Below, one piece after another: positions 1 to 16,100 of a DNA stretch of 64,000 nucleotides. The DNA lies in contig CM076270.1 in NCBI GenBank assembly GCA_038380795.1, positions 15,535,001 through 15,599,000 on the forward strand, written 5' to 3'. Position numbers and translations under genes: made by a program. Under the pieces are notes generated by a model. The model was not told where the DNA came from and ran no database searches. It saw only the letters and a program-made list of their open reading frames with translations. This DNA is from Pyrocephalus nanus. Lineage: Eukaryota > Chordata > Aves > Passeriformes > Tyrannidae. How positions within the stretch are numbered: the stretch's first letter is position 1; the number at the start of each line of letters is the position of its first letter.

Positions 1-3000
1 AATATTTGTGTTCATTCACTGCTTCATTCATTTTTGTTTCAAATGCATCACACTGTGCTGCAAGGTGGGCCTCTGTCACTTAGAGAATCAAACACAGCCA
101 CTGCTTCCAACCCCTTAAAAACTTGGTTTGTTAGTTTAAAGAGGACCTTGTGCAGGTTTCAATTATGCTGCTTTCTGGCTGCAGATTTCATTGTATATCA
201 ATGAGAAAAACCCCAACAAACCAAACTTACATATATCTAAGAGCTATTTATAACATGTAAAGATTTAGGACTGAAACATCTGCATGGAAATACACAGCCC
301 TCAGGAATGACTGAGGGCTGGTCACCTCTCAAATACTCGGAGAAAACCAGTTTTGCATGATCAGACTATGATCAGGCTGAGCCTTATTTTAACTCATCGC
401 TGCTGTCATCAACCCAGGGAAAATAGAAAAGGAGAAAAAAAAAATAGAGGCAGCCATCTGGAAACACACCCATGTGCTCAGGGAGTTTAGAAATGTAGAT
501 CATAGATAAGCAGGGAGGAAAGTTGGATTTGTCGCTGTCGGATTCTGAGGCAGGCAGGGAAGAGCACAGCCACATCTGAGGAGAAGAGGCTCAGTCCACA
601 CCACCAGGGCCATCTGCTCCTGCCTGGGTTTGTCACCTGAAACACGGCCAGGGGGGACAGAAGCGAGTGGTGTTTGCTGGGGGAAGGCACTCGGGGCTCT
701 CAGAAATGCACACTCACCGCTGCCATTTCAAGTGTGAGGGGGGAAAACCCCACCCTTTTCCAGGAGATACCCCTACCAGGGTGAGTTTCCTGTTCCATCT
801 TGATTTATCAGTTCACCCAGCAGTGCCTGAGAAGTCACACAAGTGGCTCTGGGCCAGCACGAGCTGCCACCAAGGCCCAGAACAACCTCTGCCCCCAAAC
901 TAGTGGCCGTACGGAGCTCCTCACCTCCTCAGAGAGCTGTGATGGGGGCAGATGACCAACTGCTCACCTCTCAACACATTTCACAACAAGCTAAAATCAC
1001 AAGGAATTCTGGATTTTATTCAAATGACAGACAAAATGCTTGCTTACCCCAAAATCCTAGTGTCCTGCAGGATTCCAAAGCCAAGACCTGTGAATTTGAC
1101 TGATTTCTGTTATGGAGGCTGTGAACAGTTGATGTTCCCCCTGACCAAAGCAGTTAATCCCTTGTCAGGATTGGGAAAATACCTCAAACAGCTGCTCAGC
1201 TGACCCTGCAGTACCTCAGGCTAAAAAAAACTGAGTCTACCTTCTTGGCAAGCATCAAACCTCTCTGCTCCTGAAGGAGCTCACAGGGATGTCGGCCCAA
1301 ATTTACTGCTTAAAAGCAGATTCTTGATGCAGAAAGTTTGGGAAGTGCCTCAGAGCTCACAACACAGTCCCCTGCTTCTTCTTAAAATCACTTACTTCTT
1401 CCTGAAAGCATCATGAAATATTGAACTTCCATGGGGAAAGCTGAGGAAACAGCGGGAATATGATGTGGGAAGGAGGCCCCTGGGTACAGCAGTGTGGCTG
1501 CAGCAGCAACCACACCACCCCAATTCCAATCCAGAGGCCTCCAGCGGTCAGGAATGCCTTTTCCCCCAGTGTTGAGCTGTTTCAGAGGATGCAGTTTCCC
1601 AAGCACAGCTCTCAGATCACTGGGTTTCCAGTCCCTCATTAACCACTCACCAGACTCCATTTTCCAGCAGTCACACAGCAAATCACAGTCCCAGCACCTC
1701 TGTCCTCCTGGTGCACCAAACTGCAGCTCCCTTCTTCCCATCTGTGGGATTCCACAGGTGCCACTCCAGCAATCCACACAACACATCCTTCTGAATGGTA
1801 GCAGAGTTTATTTTAGTAGTTTGTACAGCCAGCATTGGTCTCCAGAAATAAGTTATAATCTTACATAAGTGAGTCCACCCAAACCCACCCTTAAGGAATG
1901 TTCAACTTTCAGCATTTCAGATTTAGAGGGAAATTATTTAGAGGGAAATTATTTGGAGGGTAGAGACGCAGTCTGAAGAATGGAAATCAATCTGAATTGG
2001 TGATTAAAACTCCTCGGAATTTCTCAGGGTTTCCTTGCCTCTAACTGGATCATGGACAAGAGCAGAGGTCATGTCTTCCAGGACTGCACTGAGAATACAT
2101 TCATCCCGGGGACTATTTATTTTCCCAAATTGGACAGGGTTTTGTTTCCTTTATCCCCAACTCCACACCCCACGGTTCTGCTCTGCAGATACAGACTCGA
2201 CAGTCCAGTACAGGCGACGCTTTTGTAACAGATTTGTCCAGGAGGCACTGGGATGCCCATCCCACAGCCATTATTCAGCCGTTCTCAGCACCACCTAAAA
2301 CACCTCCATCGCTCAGGGCCTGTCCTGGCTGAGGCAGCAGGAGGAACAGACCTCGATAGTGCCTTCCAGCAATAAACACACGAAACAAATAAATACTTTT
2401 AAATCCTTTAAATGGTAACAACTCACACAGTTCCAGTGCAGCACCTGGTGATCTCCCAGGCAAAAAGCACTTCAAGGGCAAAGCCTCACTCACCTCCTTG
2501 CACTGCTCTCCTTAAGGAACAGGGAGGGAATGAGCAACAGGCTAAGGGGAATTCCTCCCTCTAACACGCTCAGAGAGTTGCCATTAAGCAATTGGCATCC
2601 TCTAGCACAAGAAAAGCAAAAAAAAAAAGAGGTTGTATAAATATTTCCTTCTCCTTCTCTCTCTCTGAAAAGCAGCTCTGAAACAGCTCAGGCAGCTCTG
2701 GGAAAGCCAACCAGCACAAAATCACGAGCAGCCCGTGGGACTCACAGCTTTACTGCCCTGTGAGAGAGCCCTTCTGGGGCTTCCTACAGGCCTTCCAGCC
2801 TCAGAGCAAAGTGGTTTTACCAGAGAGTCTCTCCTCACTACACCTGCAAGCTTCCCAGCCTGCACATACCAGTACGTGGACACACTTGAGGCTCTGTACC
2901 TGGCTCTAAGAAAACCGGTGCAAAGTGAAGAGCCCAAACATTGAACATGATCCAGAACCCCCACCAAAGGGCTGGTCAGAGTTTTACTCCTCCTGGGCAG

Positions 3001-4062
3001 GTGAATATTTGGGTACTGGGGGATTTTATTCAATTAAAGAAAGGTTCAGCCAAGCCTTAAGGCCTTACAAAGCCATTTAAGTCAAAACCAATGTCTGGAT
3101 GCAGAAATTAAATGCTCCTTCCTTGTTACCTTGAAACACTTTGCAACAGTTATTAGAAAGTGTAAGAATGCTTTTAAAAGTTGGTGGTTTTGATGTGGGA
3201 AAGGAAATGTGTTGTGTTTCTTACAGAGGACAAGCCTGTCACAGCAGCCATGGAAACTTTCACAGGAAACGACTCAAGGTAGCACCGTACTCCACAAGAG
3301 CATCCCAAAACACATTAGGATACAACAGAAGGGCACTGACATGAACGCTGGACACCTGTCCCAGGTGTGAGTTCTGATGCCACCGAGTGGGGTGATTTTT
3401 TTTTTCCCTTTAAGAAATTATGTTCCAGTTAGAATAAAGGCAAACCCTTTCTTTTAACTGTTCTTTTCAACGTGTTCTGTATATACAACCCTTAAAATAC
3501 ACTTAAAAATAGCTGCCCACGTGTTGTGTCGTTACACTGGAGAAGGGCAGTTACACAGACCCTGCCTCTCACTACATTAAAAATTGGGAACACCCCCAGC
3601 AGCCCCGCTCTGCTCTGGCCCCCACGCTGGCCCCGAGGAGGGAAGGAAGGAAGGAACAAGCAGTTTGGAAATGGGAGTCTCTCACAAAACACACCACTTA
3701 CAAATCCCGAGGGAATTTCCTTAAGCAGTTCTGTCTCAAGTCCTTTCTGAAATGTTTGAGGTCACACTGCCATCTTAGCAATGAAATCTGTTGCAACATG
3801 CATGTGTCAGCTTCCCACTCAACCAACTGCAGCCCTGAGGATTTTTCTGGCCTGGTAGAAAGAGGAAATGTAACACAATTCCTGATGTATGGCTGGTCCT
3901 CTGTTTCCAAAGCCAGTGTGGTTCCCTCGATGGTTCTTGGACACACACCCACGCCTTTTTGTTGGTTTTTTTTTTTCCTCTAATACACGTTTCCCTCTAA
4001 CCAACATGCAGATTTCTCCTCCCAGTCATTCGCATCTCGATGTCCCAACGAAACAATCCACA
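1..4062 (-). other. FBXO45: FBXO45 3' UTR and downstream flank
   Basis: This stretch lies immediately downstream of the FBXO45 stop codon on the minus strand and carries no recognisable protein. It is AT-rich with only short, unconvincing reading frames, which fits the long 3' UTR known for mammalian FBXO45. Possible minus-strand poly(A) signals (TTTATT on the plus strand) occur near 3025, 2116, 1807 and 1015. I cannot tell which is used, so the 3' end of the transcript is undefined. Confidence 0.5.
1923..1962. repeat. Short tandem repeat, 16-bp unit
   Basis: The unit TTTAGAGGGAAATTAT occurs about two and a half times in direct tandem, the last copy diverged to TTGGAGGG. It lies in the presumed FBXO45 3' UTR. 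Confidence 0.7.
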
Positions 4063-6861
4063 TCATCCATCCAGAGGTTTTCCCAGGTAGACCAAAGTCA
4101 CTTCTGTGTTACCATACACAGCAGACACTGCTGGATACAGGCAAACTTTTGGCAGTCCTCTGAAGGCAACTCCCAGGAACTCATAGCCCCTCTCAAACGC
4201 TAACGTTTTGTCTTCCATGTCCAGGATAACTCGGATCCTTTCACCTATCTGGAAACAGGGACAGGAGAGGTGGAATAAAAATAACACAGAAAGAGTCAGC
4301 ATGTTCAGATGGAGACAAAAATAATGCAAAGTGCAACACAGCAGAGAATTTTAAAGCAATTTCCTGCTTCAGTGACGGCATTTCCCAATTTCACTCAAAT
4401 CCACCATGATCCTGAGTGCCTCTGAAGCAGGGCAGCCTGTACCCATCACCTGTTTATGGTTATGAACACGACCCTTCTCATACGAACCTGTGAGAGCACT
4501 GAGAGTGAGCACAGAGTGCCACGTGCTCTGGAAACCTTGTCATGGCCTCCAAGATCCCTGAACTCTCTGTTCAGCTGCTGCTATCGCTGAGCAGATTCTC
4601 CTTTGTGAGGAGCAATTTTAAAGACAATGAAGTTTTTAAGAAAGGGAAGTGCCACCTACAAAAAAATCCCAGAATAGACCGATATGCAGGTGCTGTGGCT
4701 GACAGAGGTGTTCCCTCACCAAGGCTGAGGGAAATTCCACTACAAAAGGTAAAATAACCAGGAAAAAAGAGAGTATATATATACACACATGAGTGAAACC
4801 AACACTGACCACAGCAGGAGACTCGGATCCAGGCAGGCACGGAGCTCCCTGGGTTATTTCAGACATCAATACAAGTCCCAGAGGGCAGTCACAAGCACAG
4901 CAGGCGCCACACAAACTCCTGACTCTTCTCCAACCAGCCTCAGTGCTGGGGATTTCTTCCAGCCAACAAATTTTACTTCCAACCAACACTACCACACATG
5001 TATCTTCCCTTCAAGTATATTTTCTATGAGCAGATCACTGCACATGTTTTAATAAACACAAAATATGCCAAAGGATCACTGATTTGAACTTTCACATGAA
5101 ATTTAGGGATATCAGATGCAAGTTGCTACACAGATCTTCACCCACAAGTGAAACATAAGCCACTGCAAAGCCACAGCACTGGGGGCTGGACTAGATGATT
5201 TTTAGAGTCTCGACCCAAACCACTGCATGATTTTGCGATTATGAGATGGAAATGACAATGCATCCAGTTTAAGCTGTAACACGAGCAAACTCAGCAGTCA
5301 AAATGCAGTTGGGTGAGCAGGCAGAAGGACAAACACCTCCCTGAGGACAAAAAGGTGGAATGGCATTTGCTCTCTAATACCCTATAGTTATCTGAACATC
5401 AGGTCCCAGCCAAGGGATGTCACCCACGGGAAGGCAGCCAGCCAGCAAACGCAGCACTCAGCACTGCTGCAGGAAGACTCTTACCTAAGCACTAACCTCA
5501 GCTCACCCTGCCAGACAACAACAAAGGAGGAAAACACCTCAGACACTCACTTTGCTGTGGGGCAAGTCGCTGCTTCACGAGGCTACAACAGTCTTTCCAG
5601 CTTTTACTCCAGAAAGCAACATGGTGTCTAAGCAGACACGCACGGCACATGCTTCACGCTCAGTGTTTGATGTTAAAGTGTGGAAACAACCCAGGGTCAG
5701 GTGCACTGAACACCAGACAGGTGTAGCCTGCGGAAGCAGTAAACGAAGGGGGAAAGGGCTCACAAGGCAGAATCATCTGCCCTCTGCAGGGGAGGCACAG
5801 ACACCCTTTAAATGGGCATTTAGGAGCAATTCAGCAGCCAGCCAGGACACCCAAGCAACAGCCAGGACAGGGGAAGGACTGCCAGCACCCACCAGGCCCG
5901 CACCAAGCCCCCTCACCTGGTACTTGGGTGCATTATTGCACTGGGGGAAGCTGCCGTTCACCTCCCCGTTATGCAGCAAGTTATTGTCCACCAGGTTCCA
6001 GCCCCAACTCTGGTCGTCGCTTCCCAGCAGGGCCACGTAGCCCTGGCACTGCATGGCTGCGCGCTTGGTGGCGATGCCGATGACGGCCACGGTGCCCAGC
6101 GGGCCCTCCCACCAGACCTCCCAGGCGTGCCGGCCCTCGCTGAAGCCGATCTTGGTGCGCGCCCCGTCTGTGCTCTGCGCGATGGGGTTGCGGTGCAGCG
6201 TGAAGCCGTTTTTCTTGATGTAGACGTTCCTCGAGCAGTCGTTGGTGCTGAAGGCGTGGTGGAAGGCACGGACCTGGCGGAGAAGAAAAGGAAGGTGGTG
6301 GGGGAGATGGACGGGGCTTGGAGCAGCCTGGTGTAGTGGAAGGTGTCCCTGCCCGCGGCAGGGGCTGGGAACGAGATGGGCTTTTAACCCGAACGAGATG
6401 GGCTTTCAAGCCTTCCAAGCCAAACCCCTCTGTGGCTCTACGAGATAAAACCCTGCGGTGTTTTCCAGCCCCCCCCTTGGTCTCCAATGGCGGGTGGGCC
6501 GAGGGGCCATGGTGGTGTCCCCAGGCGCCCGGGGGGGTCGCTGGGCGGCTCCGGGGGGGCTGTCCCCGCGGGTCGGGGGTCCCGGCCTCACCTTGCCCTT
6601 GTAGGTGGGCACGTTGCAGAGGATGTCGGTGCGCAGGGCCTCCTCGGCCAGGCAGCGGGCGGCCAGGCTGCGCCACACCTCGCTGTTCTCGTCGCCGTGC
6701 AGGACGCGGTGCCACAGCTTGCAGACCAGCGCGCAGCTCCGCAGCTCCCGCAGCTCCAGGTATGAGAACACGAGCTCCAGCACCCGCCCCGGCAGCCGCC
6801 AGCCCGGCCCTCCCCACGCCGCCGCCCCGGGGCCGGGGCCTGGCCCGGGCCCCGCCGCCAT
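4063..6861 (-). CDS. FBXO45: FBXO45, F-box/SPRY ubiquitin ligase substrate receptor
   Basis: Three coding exons on the minus strand, 6861-6592, 6273-5917 and 4248-4063, all with GT-AG borders, give 270 aa. Human FBXO45 is about 286 aa and the difference lies in the low-complexity N-terminus, here a short Gly-Pro repeat. Residues about 22-68 form the F-box ([18 protein letters not shown]), and residues about 95-267 form the SPRY domain, with [15 protein letters not shown] and [18 protein letters not shown] clearly readable. In mammals FBXO45 pairs with SKP1 and the RING protein MYCBP2 (PHR1), rather than a standard CUL1 complex, to ubiquitinate synaptic and apoptotic proteins such as UNC13A and p73. 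The start is the first ATG before the conserved F-box, inside a CpG island. Intron 1 contains a CR1 fragment. The gene shares its promoter region with WDR53. Orthology is very secure from the near-identical SPRY domain. Confidence 0.97.
5178..5245 (+). mobile_element. CR1 LINE 3'-end fragment
   Basis: CTGGACTAGATGATTTTTAGAG followed by a degenerate CCCAAACCACTGCATGATT matches the conserved 3' end of bird CR1 elements. It sits in FBXO45 intron 2. Confidence 0.6.
6310..6422 (+). mobile_element. CR1 LINE 3'-end fragment with internal duplication
   Basis: GGGGCTTGGAGCAGCCTGGTGTAGTGGAAGGTGTCCCTGCCC is typical CR1 3' sequence. Within it a segment of about 20 bp (GAACGAGATGGGCTTTnAA) is directly duplicated. 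It is in FBXO45 intron 1. Confidence 0.7.
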
Positions 6862-7240
6862 CGCCCTCCCTCCCCGCGTTCCCCTCGCCCGCCCGGTGTC
6901 GGCGGGGCCGGGGCCGCCGAGGCCTCACGGCGCCGCCATCTCGGCCGCGGGCACCGCCCCGCGCGTGCGCGGCGGGCGCGGGGCGGCCGCGAGGGGCGGG
7001 GGCGGCGCGGAGGGAGCGGAGGGAGCGGGGCTGAGGGAGCCGAGCGAGCCGAGCGGGGCTCAGGTGAGACCCGCACTCCACGGGACCGGGCCTGCTGGGG
7101 CGGGGGGCTCGGGGCGCTCGGGACCGGCTACCGCGGGCCCCGGGGGTTGAGAGGGAACGGCTCACGGGCGGGAGGGCGGCCGCGGATCTGCCCCCACACG
7201 CGGCCCGCGGCCGAGAAAGGTGTCGGCCCTCGCTGTAGGT
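6450..7240. promoter_or_regulatory. CpG-island bidirectional promoter of FBXO45 and WDR53
   Basis: This block is very GC- and CpG-rich. It covers FBXO45 exon 1, the space between the two genes and a probable non-coding first exon of WDR53. The CAG|GTGAGA junction at 7063/7064 is a good plus-strand splice donor for that WDR53 5' UTR exon, joining the acceptor at 7908/7909. A GCCGCCATCT motif near 6930 resembles a YY1 site. The two divergent genes are separated by about 200 bp at most, so a shared promoter is likely. Exact start sites cannot be read. Confidence 0.8.
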
Positions 7241-7704
7241 GTTACTTAATCACTGAGACTGAAGTTTCTCCTGGTGGATTGAATAGGCGCTGGCTGCTCT
7301 TCAGATCTGGCCCGGCAAAAATCACGTGAAAAACATAACATAGTAAAAAAGAACCCCAAACGAAAATAAGCCGTTTATTGCCCAATAATACGATAAACCC
7401 ACGGCGGCAGCGAAGCGGCTTCTGGGCTGTCACACGAGCCCCACGTTGCCTATGCCCTGCCCTGCCGTTAACTCTCCTTTCCTCACAGCGTCCCAGCCCC
7501 TCCAACGCTTATTATGCTTTTGTACCACTCTTTTTTTTTTTTTTCCCACCTCACTTAGTTTTCTGGTGATGTCCTGTAAGCAGTCACGCCAGGGAAGGGC
7601 GAGCTTGGCGAGTTCCATGGGCGTGCTCTGAGACCCAGTTAAACGTGTTGCAACCCTTGTAACTAACCTACCTTAAACTGGTAATGCTGCTTTTAAAAGG
7701 ATCG

Positions 7705-7745
7705 TGGAATCATTGTATCGTTTTGGTTGGAAAAGACCTGCCAGC
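7705..7745 (-). mobile_element. Short CR1-like tail fragment
   Basis: TGGAATCATTGTATCGTTTTGGTTGGAAAAGACCT resembles the reverse complement of the CR1 3' end. It is short and diverged. Confidence 0.45.
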
Positions 7746-7831
7746 AGCTGGTGGTGCTGCTGTTTGAGCCAAAGCTCCACGTGGGTACTGAGCTGTGCCT
7801 GCTTTACCTGGACAAGTATTTTGCAGGATGA

Positions 7832-11423
<3,592 letters not shown>

Positions 11424-12090
11424 AACACCCAGGTGTTTACAGAAATTTGGGAGGCAGAACCACTTCTCAGAGCCAGTTGCACCCACCAACAGTGACCTGG
11501 CCAGTGAACTCCCGTGTCCCTCAGAAGGGATTTGCTGTGCACTGGTGGCGTCCCTGGCGTCGAGCTGGTTCTCAGTGGCTCTTGTGTTCACAGCTGCCAT
11601 CTCCTGCAGGGTTGGCAGTTTGCTGCTTGAATTAAGTGAAACGGGTCTCTACATTTAGGGGTAACATTAGTCCGTGACTAAGCTGATGTAATTAAGGCTG
11701 GAGGAGGAAATCAGCACTGAGGGGACACCCCAGTACTGAGTGAGGGTGCTGAGCAGGGACAGGGCTGTCACTGGCTGCACTCTGCGGGGTTTGCACTGTT
11801 GCAGTGCTCTGTGTGACACTCCCCATGAAGCTGTGGCCCAGTTGGCTTAAACCAGCTGTAGTGGAATCTATTTTCCATCACTCTGTCAGCAGCTGCATGT
11901 AAGACTAGAGAAGCATCAATTAATGAGTAATCAAATGAGTTTCCCTGTCATTGCCAATTGGTTTTGCTCACACTGCAGTACAGGAGGGAGCAGGGGAACT
12001 GTTAACACCTGTCTGATGGCTCAGCTGTCAGCTGTTTCTCCCAGGGAAAAAGAAGTATAACACTTGAATAAATGCTTTCTCTCTCACTGC
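11424..12090 (+). other. WDR53: WDR53 3' UTR with poly(A) signal
   Basis: A clean AATAAA occurs at 12066-12071, about 640 bp after the WDR53 stop codon, with T-rich sequence downstream. It is the first canonical signal after the stop, so the transcript probably ends near 12090. Confidence 0.7.
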
Positions 12091-12975
12091 TCCCTTGTGC
12101 TTAGACTCACTCTAATATTGCCAAACTCACACAAAATTGTGTCAAAAAGTGTATTGTACCCCTGTCACAGGGGGAATATGAAGGGCCAAAGGCATGGCTT
12201 CTCCTCACCTAAATACTTCCTGTCTTCCCAAAGCTTTGGAAACACAATGAGCAGAACTCGGGCTTGCTAGAAGCATCTCTTCTTCATTTGCAAATTGAAG
12301 GTAGGAAGAACTAAGCAGGAATGATGCAACTTTTGACACATTCAGTTCATGCTGGATTTCCCATGGAATGGGCAAATAATTTAAAAAAAGAGTTTTTTTT
12401 TTTCACCAAGCTGTCCTTTACCTGTCAGAACTGAATTGCTGGTGCTGGCTGAGGACCTGCTGCACTGATGGGGAGGTTGTGCTGCCTTTTTCACCAATTG
12501 GGCTGTTACCAGACCCATATTATTAAGGAAAAATTTTCATGTCTTTTTCTTGCATACCCAGCTCTTGATAATCATTAGCTGGCAGTGCTGGCTCTCCGTC
12601 TGTTTCCTTTATGGAAGAGATTCCAACTGTCTTGGTTTAGCTCAAAGCAGCTCCCTGCAACCAAACACAACTCGTTCTCATCCAAATCTGATTTTACCAT
12701 CGGATCCTTCTTAATTAAAGAAACCAAAGGCAATCTGCTTGTGCAGCCTTCCGCAGCAGGAGAGTTTGGCCCAGGACATGAGCTGGTGGGCGCCACAGCA
12801 AAACGAAGCCAAAACACAGCACAAATTAAAAAGCAGAACAGTGTAGTTTCCCCCTTGTGTGTCACCTCTGAATTAATTTATGTGTGCAGACATGGGGTCA
12901 GTGGGGCAGAGGAAGGGGTCCAGGTGCATGGTTCGGTGTGTGATATGTCCGTGAGCGTGTGCTGGTGCATCCATG
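12091..12975. other. Intergenic WDR53-SMCO1, nothing recognised
   Basis: I find no convincing coding frame, RNA gene or repeat here. A plus-strand frame starting at 12585 lacks recognisable domains and runs through the SMCO1 promoter. Confidence 0.5.
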
Positions 12976-12978
12976 ACC

Positions 12979-13006
12979 TATATTTGGATATACGGGCTAT
13001 AAAAAG
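12979..13006 (+). promoter_or_regulatory. SMCO1: TATA box and CArG-like element upstream of SMCO1
   Basis: CTATAAAAAG at 12997-13006 is a strong TATA box about 125 bp before the SMCO1 start codon. About 10 bp upstream lies CCTATATTTGG, close to the SRF-binding CArG consensus CC(A/T)6GG but with one extra A/T base. Human SMCO1 is reported as muscle-enriched, which would suit such a promoter. Actual use is inferred. Confidence 0.55.
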
Positions 13007-13128
13007 CCTTGGAACAAACAACCTCCTGCAGGACCCGGATCCCCTGTCCCTGCTGTTGCTGCCGGCTTCAGGAGAGAGGAGCAAGCCCGCTCCAGCTTTT
13101 ATTTCTCCTCTTGGTGTTCTCCAGGAAG

Positions 13129-16100
13129 ATGGCTAAAGGCAGCATCTCCCTGCGCTCCCTGAACGAGACGCTGAACAGGTCTGAGCAGCACTGGAAGGGA
13201 CTGGGAGGGCTGGGGCAGGAGACCAGGCAACCTATGAGCATGGCAAACCTGTGCTTCCCTGGAAACATCCGTGGGGAATGGGGTGTACGTACACATCGTG
13301 TGTATATGGGGAGGGAGCCGGTTCATGAGCAGTCTGACTTCTTCACTCACTGGGGAGGGAAGAGGGACAGAGCCACCAGCTCCATGGCGGTGTTCAGTTC
13401 CATGCCCGCTGTCATGGCTCTTTGCTGCAGGATTTGGGCAGTGGCCCCACCAGACAAGGCCTGCAGGTGAGTGAGGTGTTGCCAGGTGATTTATAACCCA
13501 CAGGAAGCTCAAGTTTGCTGTTGTTAATGGGAGATTTGGGATGAATGACCGAATTTCGGAAAATGCCTCAGACTCTGGAGGGTTCAAAGATCGGGAGTAA
13601 ATGGTTATGGTTAGCAAAAACCCCCCCTCAAGAATGGATCTTTCTTTTAAGTTTAAAGAAAGCAAATGGCTGTTGCTGGGGGATCAGGACATAAGTGACG
13701 CTGATTCACCCTCCATTTCCAAAGCCTGTACTGGGCAGAGGAACGTGACCAACAGGTTCACTGGCTTCCTGTAAAACAATCCGTCCCCAGCTGCCCTCGC
13801 TGGCACCGCTCCGTGTGCTCAGCTCAGCCTCTGGAGGACGGTGCCTCAGGTCAGAGATAGACCATGAGCACAGATCTTCAGGAGAAAAGAGTCAAAAAGG
13901 GGTCTGGAATTCTCAGCAATTAAAGACAGGCAGGATACTGTTCCCTCCCAGTGGCTTTTCACCTCTGGGTTTTCATATTACTGTGAGGGTGGGGAGGCCC
14001 TGGCACAGGTTGACCAGAGAAGCTGTGGCTGCCCCATCGCTGGAAATGTCTATGGCCAGGTTGGATGGGGCTTGGAACAACCTGGGATAGAGGAAGGTGT
14101 CCCTGCCCACAGCAGGGGGTGGGACTGGATGGGCTTTAAGGTCCTTCCAACCCAAACCATTTTAAGATTCTATGATGTGTTGCCCTTACAGTATCCAGAC
14201 ATTTTTAAGCCAACTCAGGTGTCACACATACAACTGTGGTTTACCTGCAGTAAAAACAATGGCTATCAAGAGTGTCACAGCCAATGGGATGCAGTACTTC
14301 TGTTTAGGAAATGAACGATTAGGTGTTGATAGACTGACAGCTGAGAGACTTAGAAAGTGCTCCTCTCCTCGAGATACTAACAGGGTTCCCCCCCTCTGCT
14401 TTATGACTCCAATTCAAACAATGGTGACCACAAAAATAGATACTAGAGACCTGACCCGAGGGAGAAACGCTGGAACCACTCCTGCAGGAAAAAAGTGAAA
14501 ATTAGATCTGTGGTAAACTTCTTGAAGAAGTGTCCAATGGAGTGAGTGAACGGGGAGAGCTTGGAGGCTGCACTGGCCTGGAAAATAAAACCCACGTGAC
14601 AGCTCTAAAATGTCATTTTCTGTAACTGCCTGAATAGCAGAAATAAGGTTACCCATACAACCACACTTTCAGAGAAGTGGGAATGATGGTGCTTTTACTG
14701 CACAGCTTCCAAGTATGTTCTGGGTGCTAACAAGAGAGAGGGGAATTTTAAAAAGCTTTCTGGTAAAGAATGGGGATGTGGTTTGTGCACACTAGCCAGA
14801 GTTAGAGGTCACTGACTCAGTGGTAACTTCACTTACACTAAAGGAAAAAGCGTGCAGAGGTCAGGATTGAAATGAAAGCAGGAGGTTTAATCTGTCCTTC
14901 ATTGTTTCACTCTAAACTTGGATCAAGAGGCAGCAGCACTGAGTGTATCAGAATTCACTAAAAGCTGTAGGAGATCGGTTATGGAGATGGGCCCTACTGT
15001 GGTATAACTGAACTGATGTTTTTAGATCCCAAATTAGCAAATGCTGAAATGTTTGTTACAGGTGCTTAAAGATACATAAGGTTAATTTACAGATGGGTAA
15101 TATACCCCCCGAAAAAGTGCTGCAGAGACAAAAATGGTCAACTACTAAACCATTGGACTAAAAGGCTGCTGAGGAACAAACTACCACACTGACAGTAGCA
15201 TGAGTGATGAGTTTGTACACCACACAGACTCAATTTTCTCAATAAAGTTCTGTTTTAAGTCCCCAAATTCTTGCTGAGACAAGAGGAGTCCTACCGCAGG
15301 AAGATGAGCTTTCTCCAGGCTGCAGAGGAAGTCTTGTAGCCTCAGGAAACAACAGAAAATTGTTACATGAGGATCTGCTCAAGTGGCCAGACAATGAATT
15401 AAGGTCAGGGGTACTTAGTAAAATCTGCCACCGTTGATGTATTTTTATTTTTTAACTCATTCAGGTCAACTGCAGACAGACTCCAAAGGAGGGTTTGGAG
15501 GAGGAGGTGGCAGGAGAAGAGGCAGGCAGGGAGAGGGGGGAGCTACTGTTAGGGAAAAAATGGCATTCTCGGTCCTTCTCTTATAACAGGCTTTAAAATA
15601 CTATGGAGTACTTGTGAAAGTACGAAAAACTATGGGTAAATAATCTGCTGTTCACACAGTATAAAATTAATTTCTGTTTGCTTGGAGGGTTTTGTTTTGT
15701 TTGTTTTTTTTTATTTTTTAACGTCACCACCTGAAAGCTGCTGTGTTTGTTTGTACAAAAAAAAGCCAAAGATACGCATAAAAGGGCCACAACAAACAAG
15801 GAAAAAAGACCTGAATACGGTGTTTAAAACAAGTAGGTCACAATTCAGAACCCCATTCCCTGAACATTAGAGCAATACAATAATAGTAACCGAAGGGCAA
15901 ACTGGGGGTGGAGAGAAGAGAAGCTAAAGGCAAAAACCCAGAGTCTTCTCTGTTTTTTTTATTTATGCATTATTTTATTTATGCACCATTTAGTGATGGT
16001 GCAGTTTCTGTTTAGCTGATACAGCCTGAAGTTCTGCCACAAATACAGAAAGAAAAATCACAAAAAATTCTGTAAGGAGTAGCTGATGCTCTACTAATAA

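Noticed and set aside
5981..7165. 394-codon minus-strand frame across FBXO45 exons 1 and 2
   Set aside because: It is an out-of-frame shadow created by very high GC content; the real FBXO45 frame is spliced and homologous to known protein, while this one reads Arg/Pro-rich noise.
14172..14498. 108-codon plus-strand frame in the SMCO1 intron
   Set aside because: Begins inside a CR1 tail and matches nothing known, including the expected SMCO1 terminal exon.
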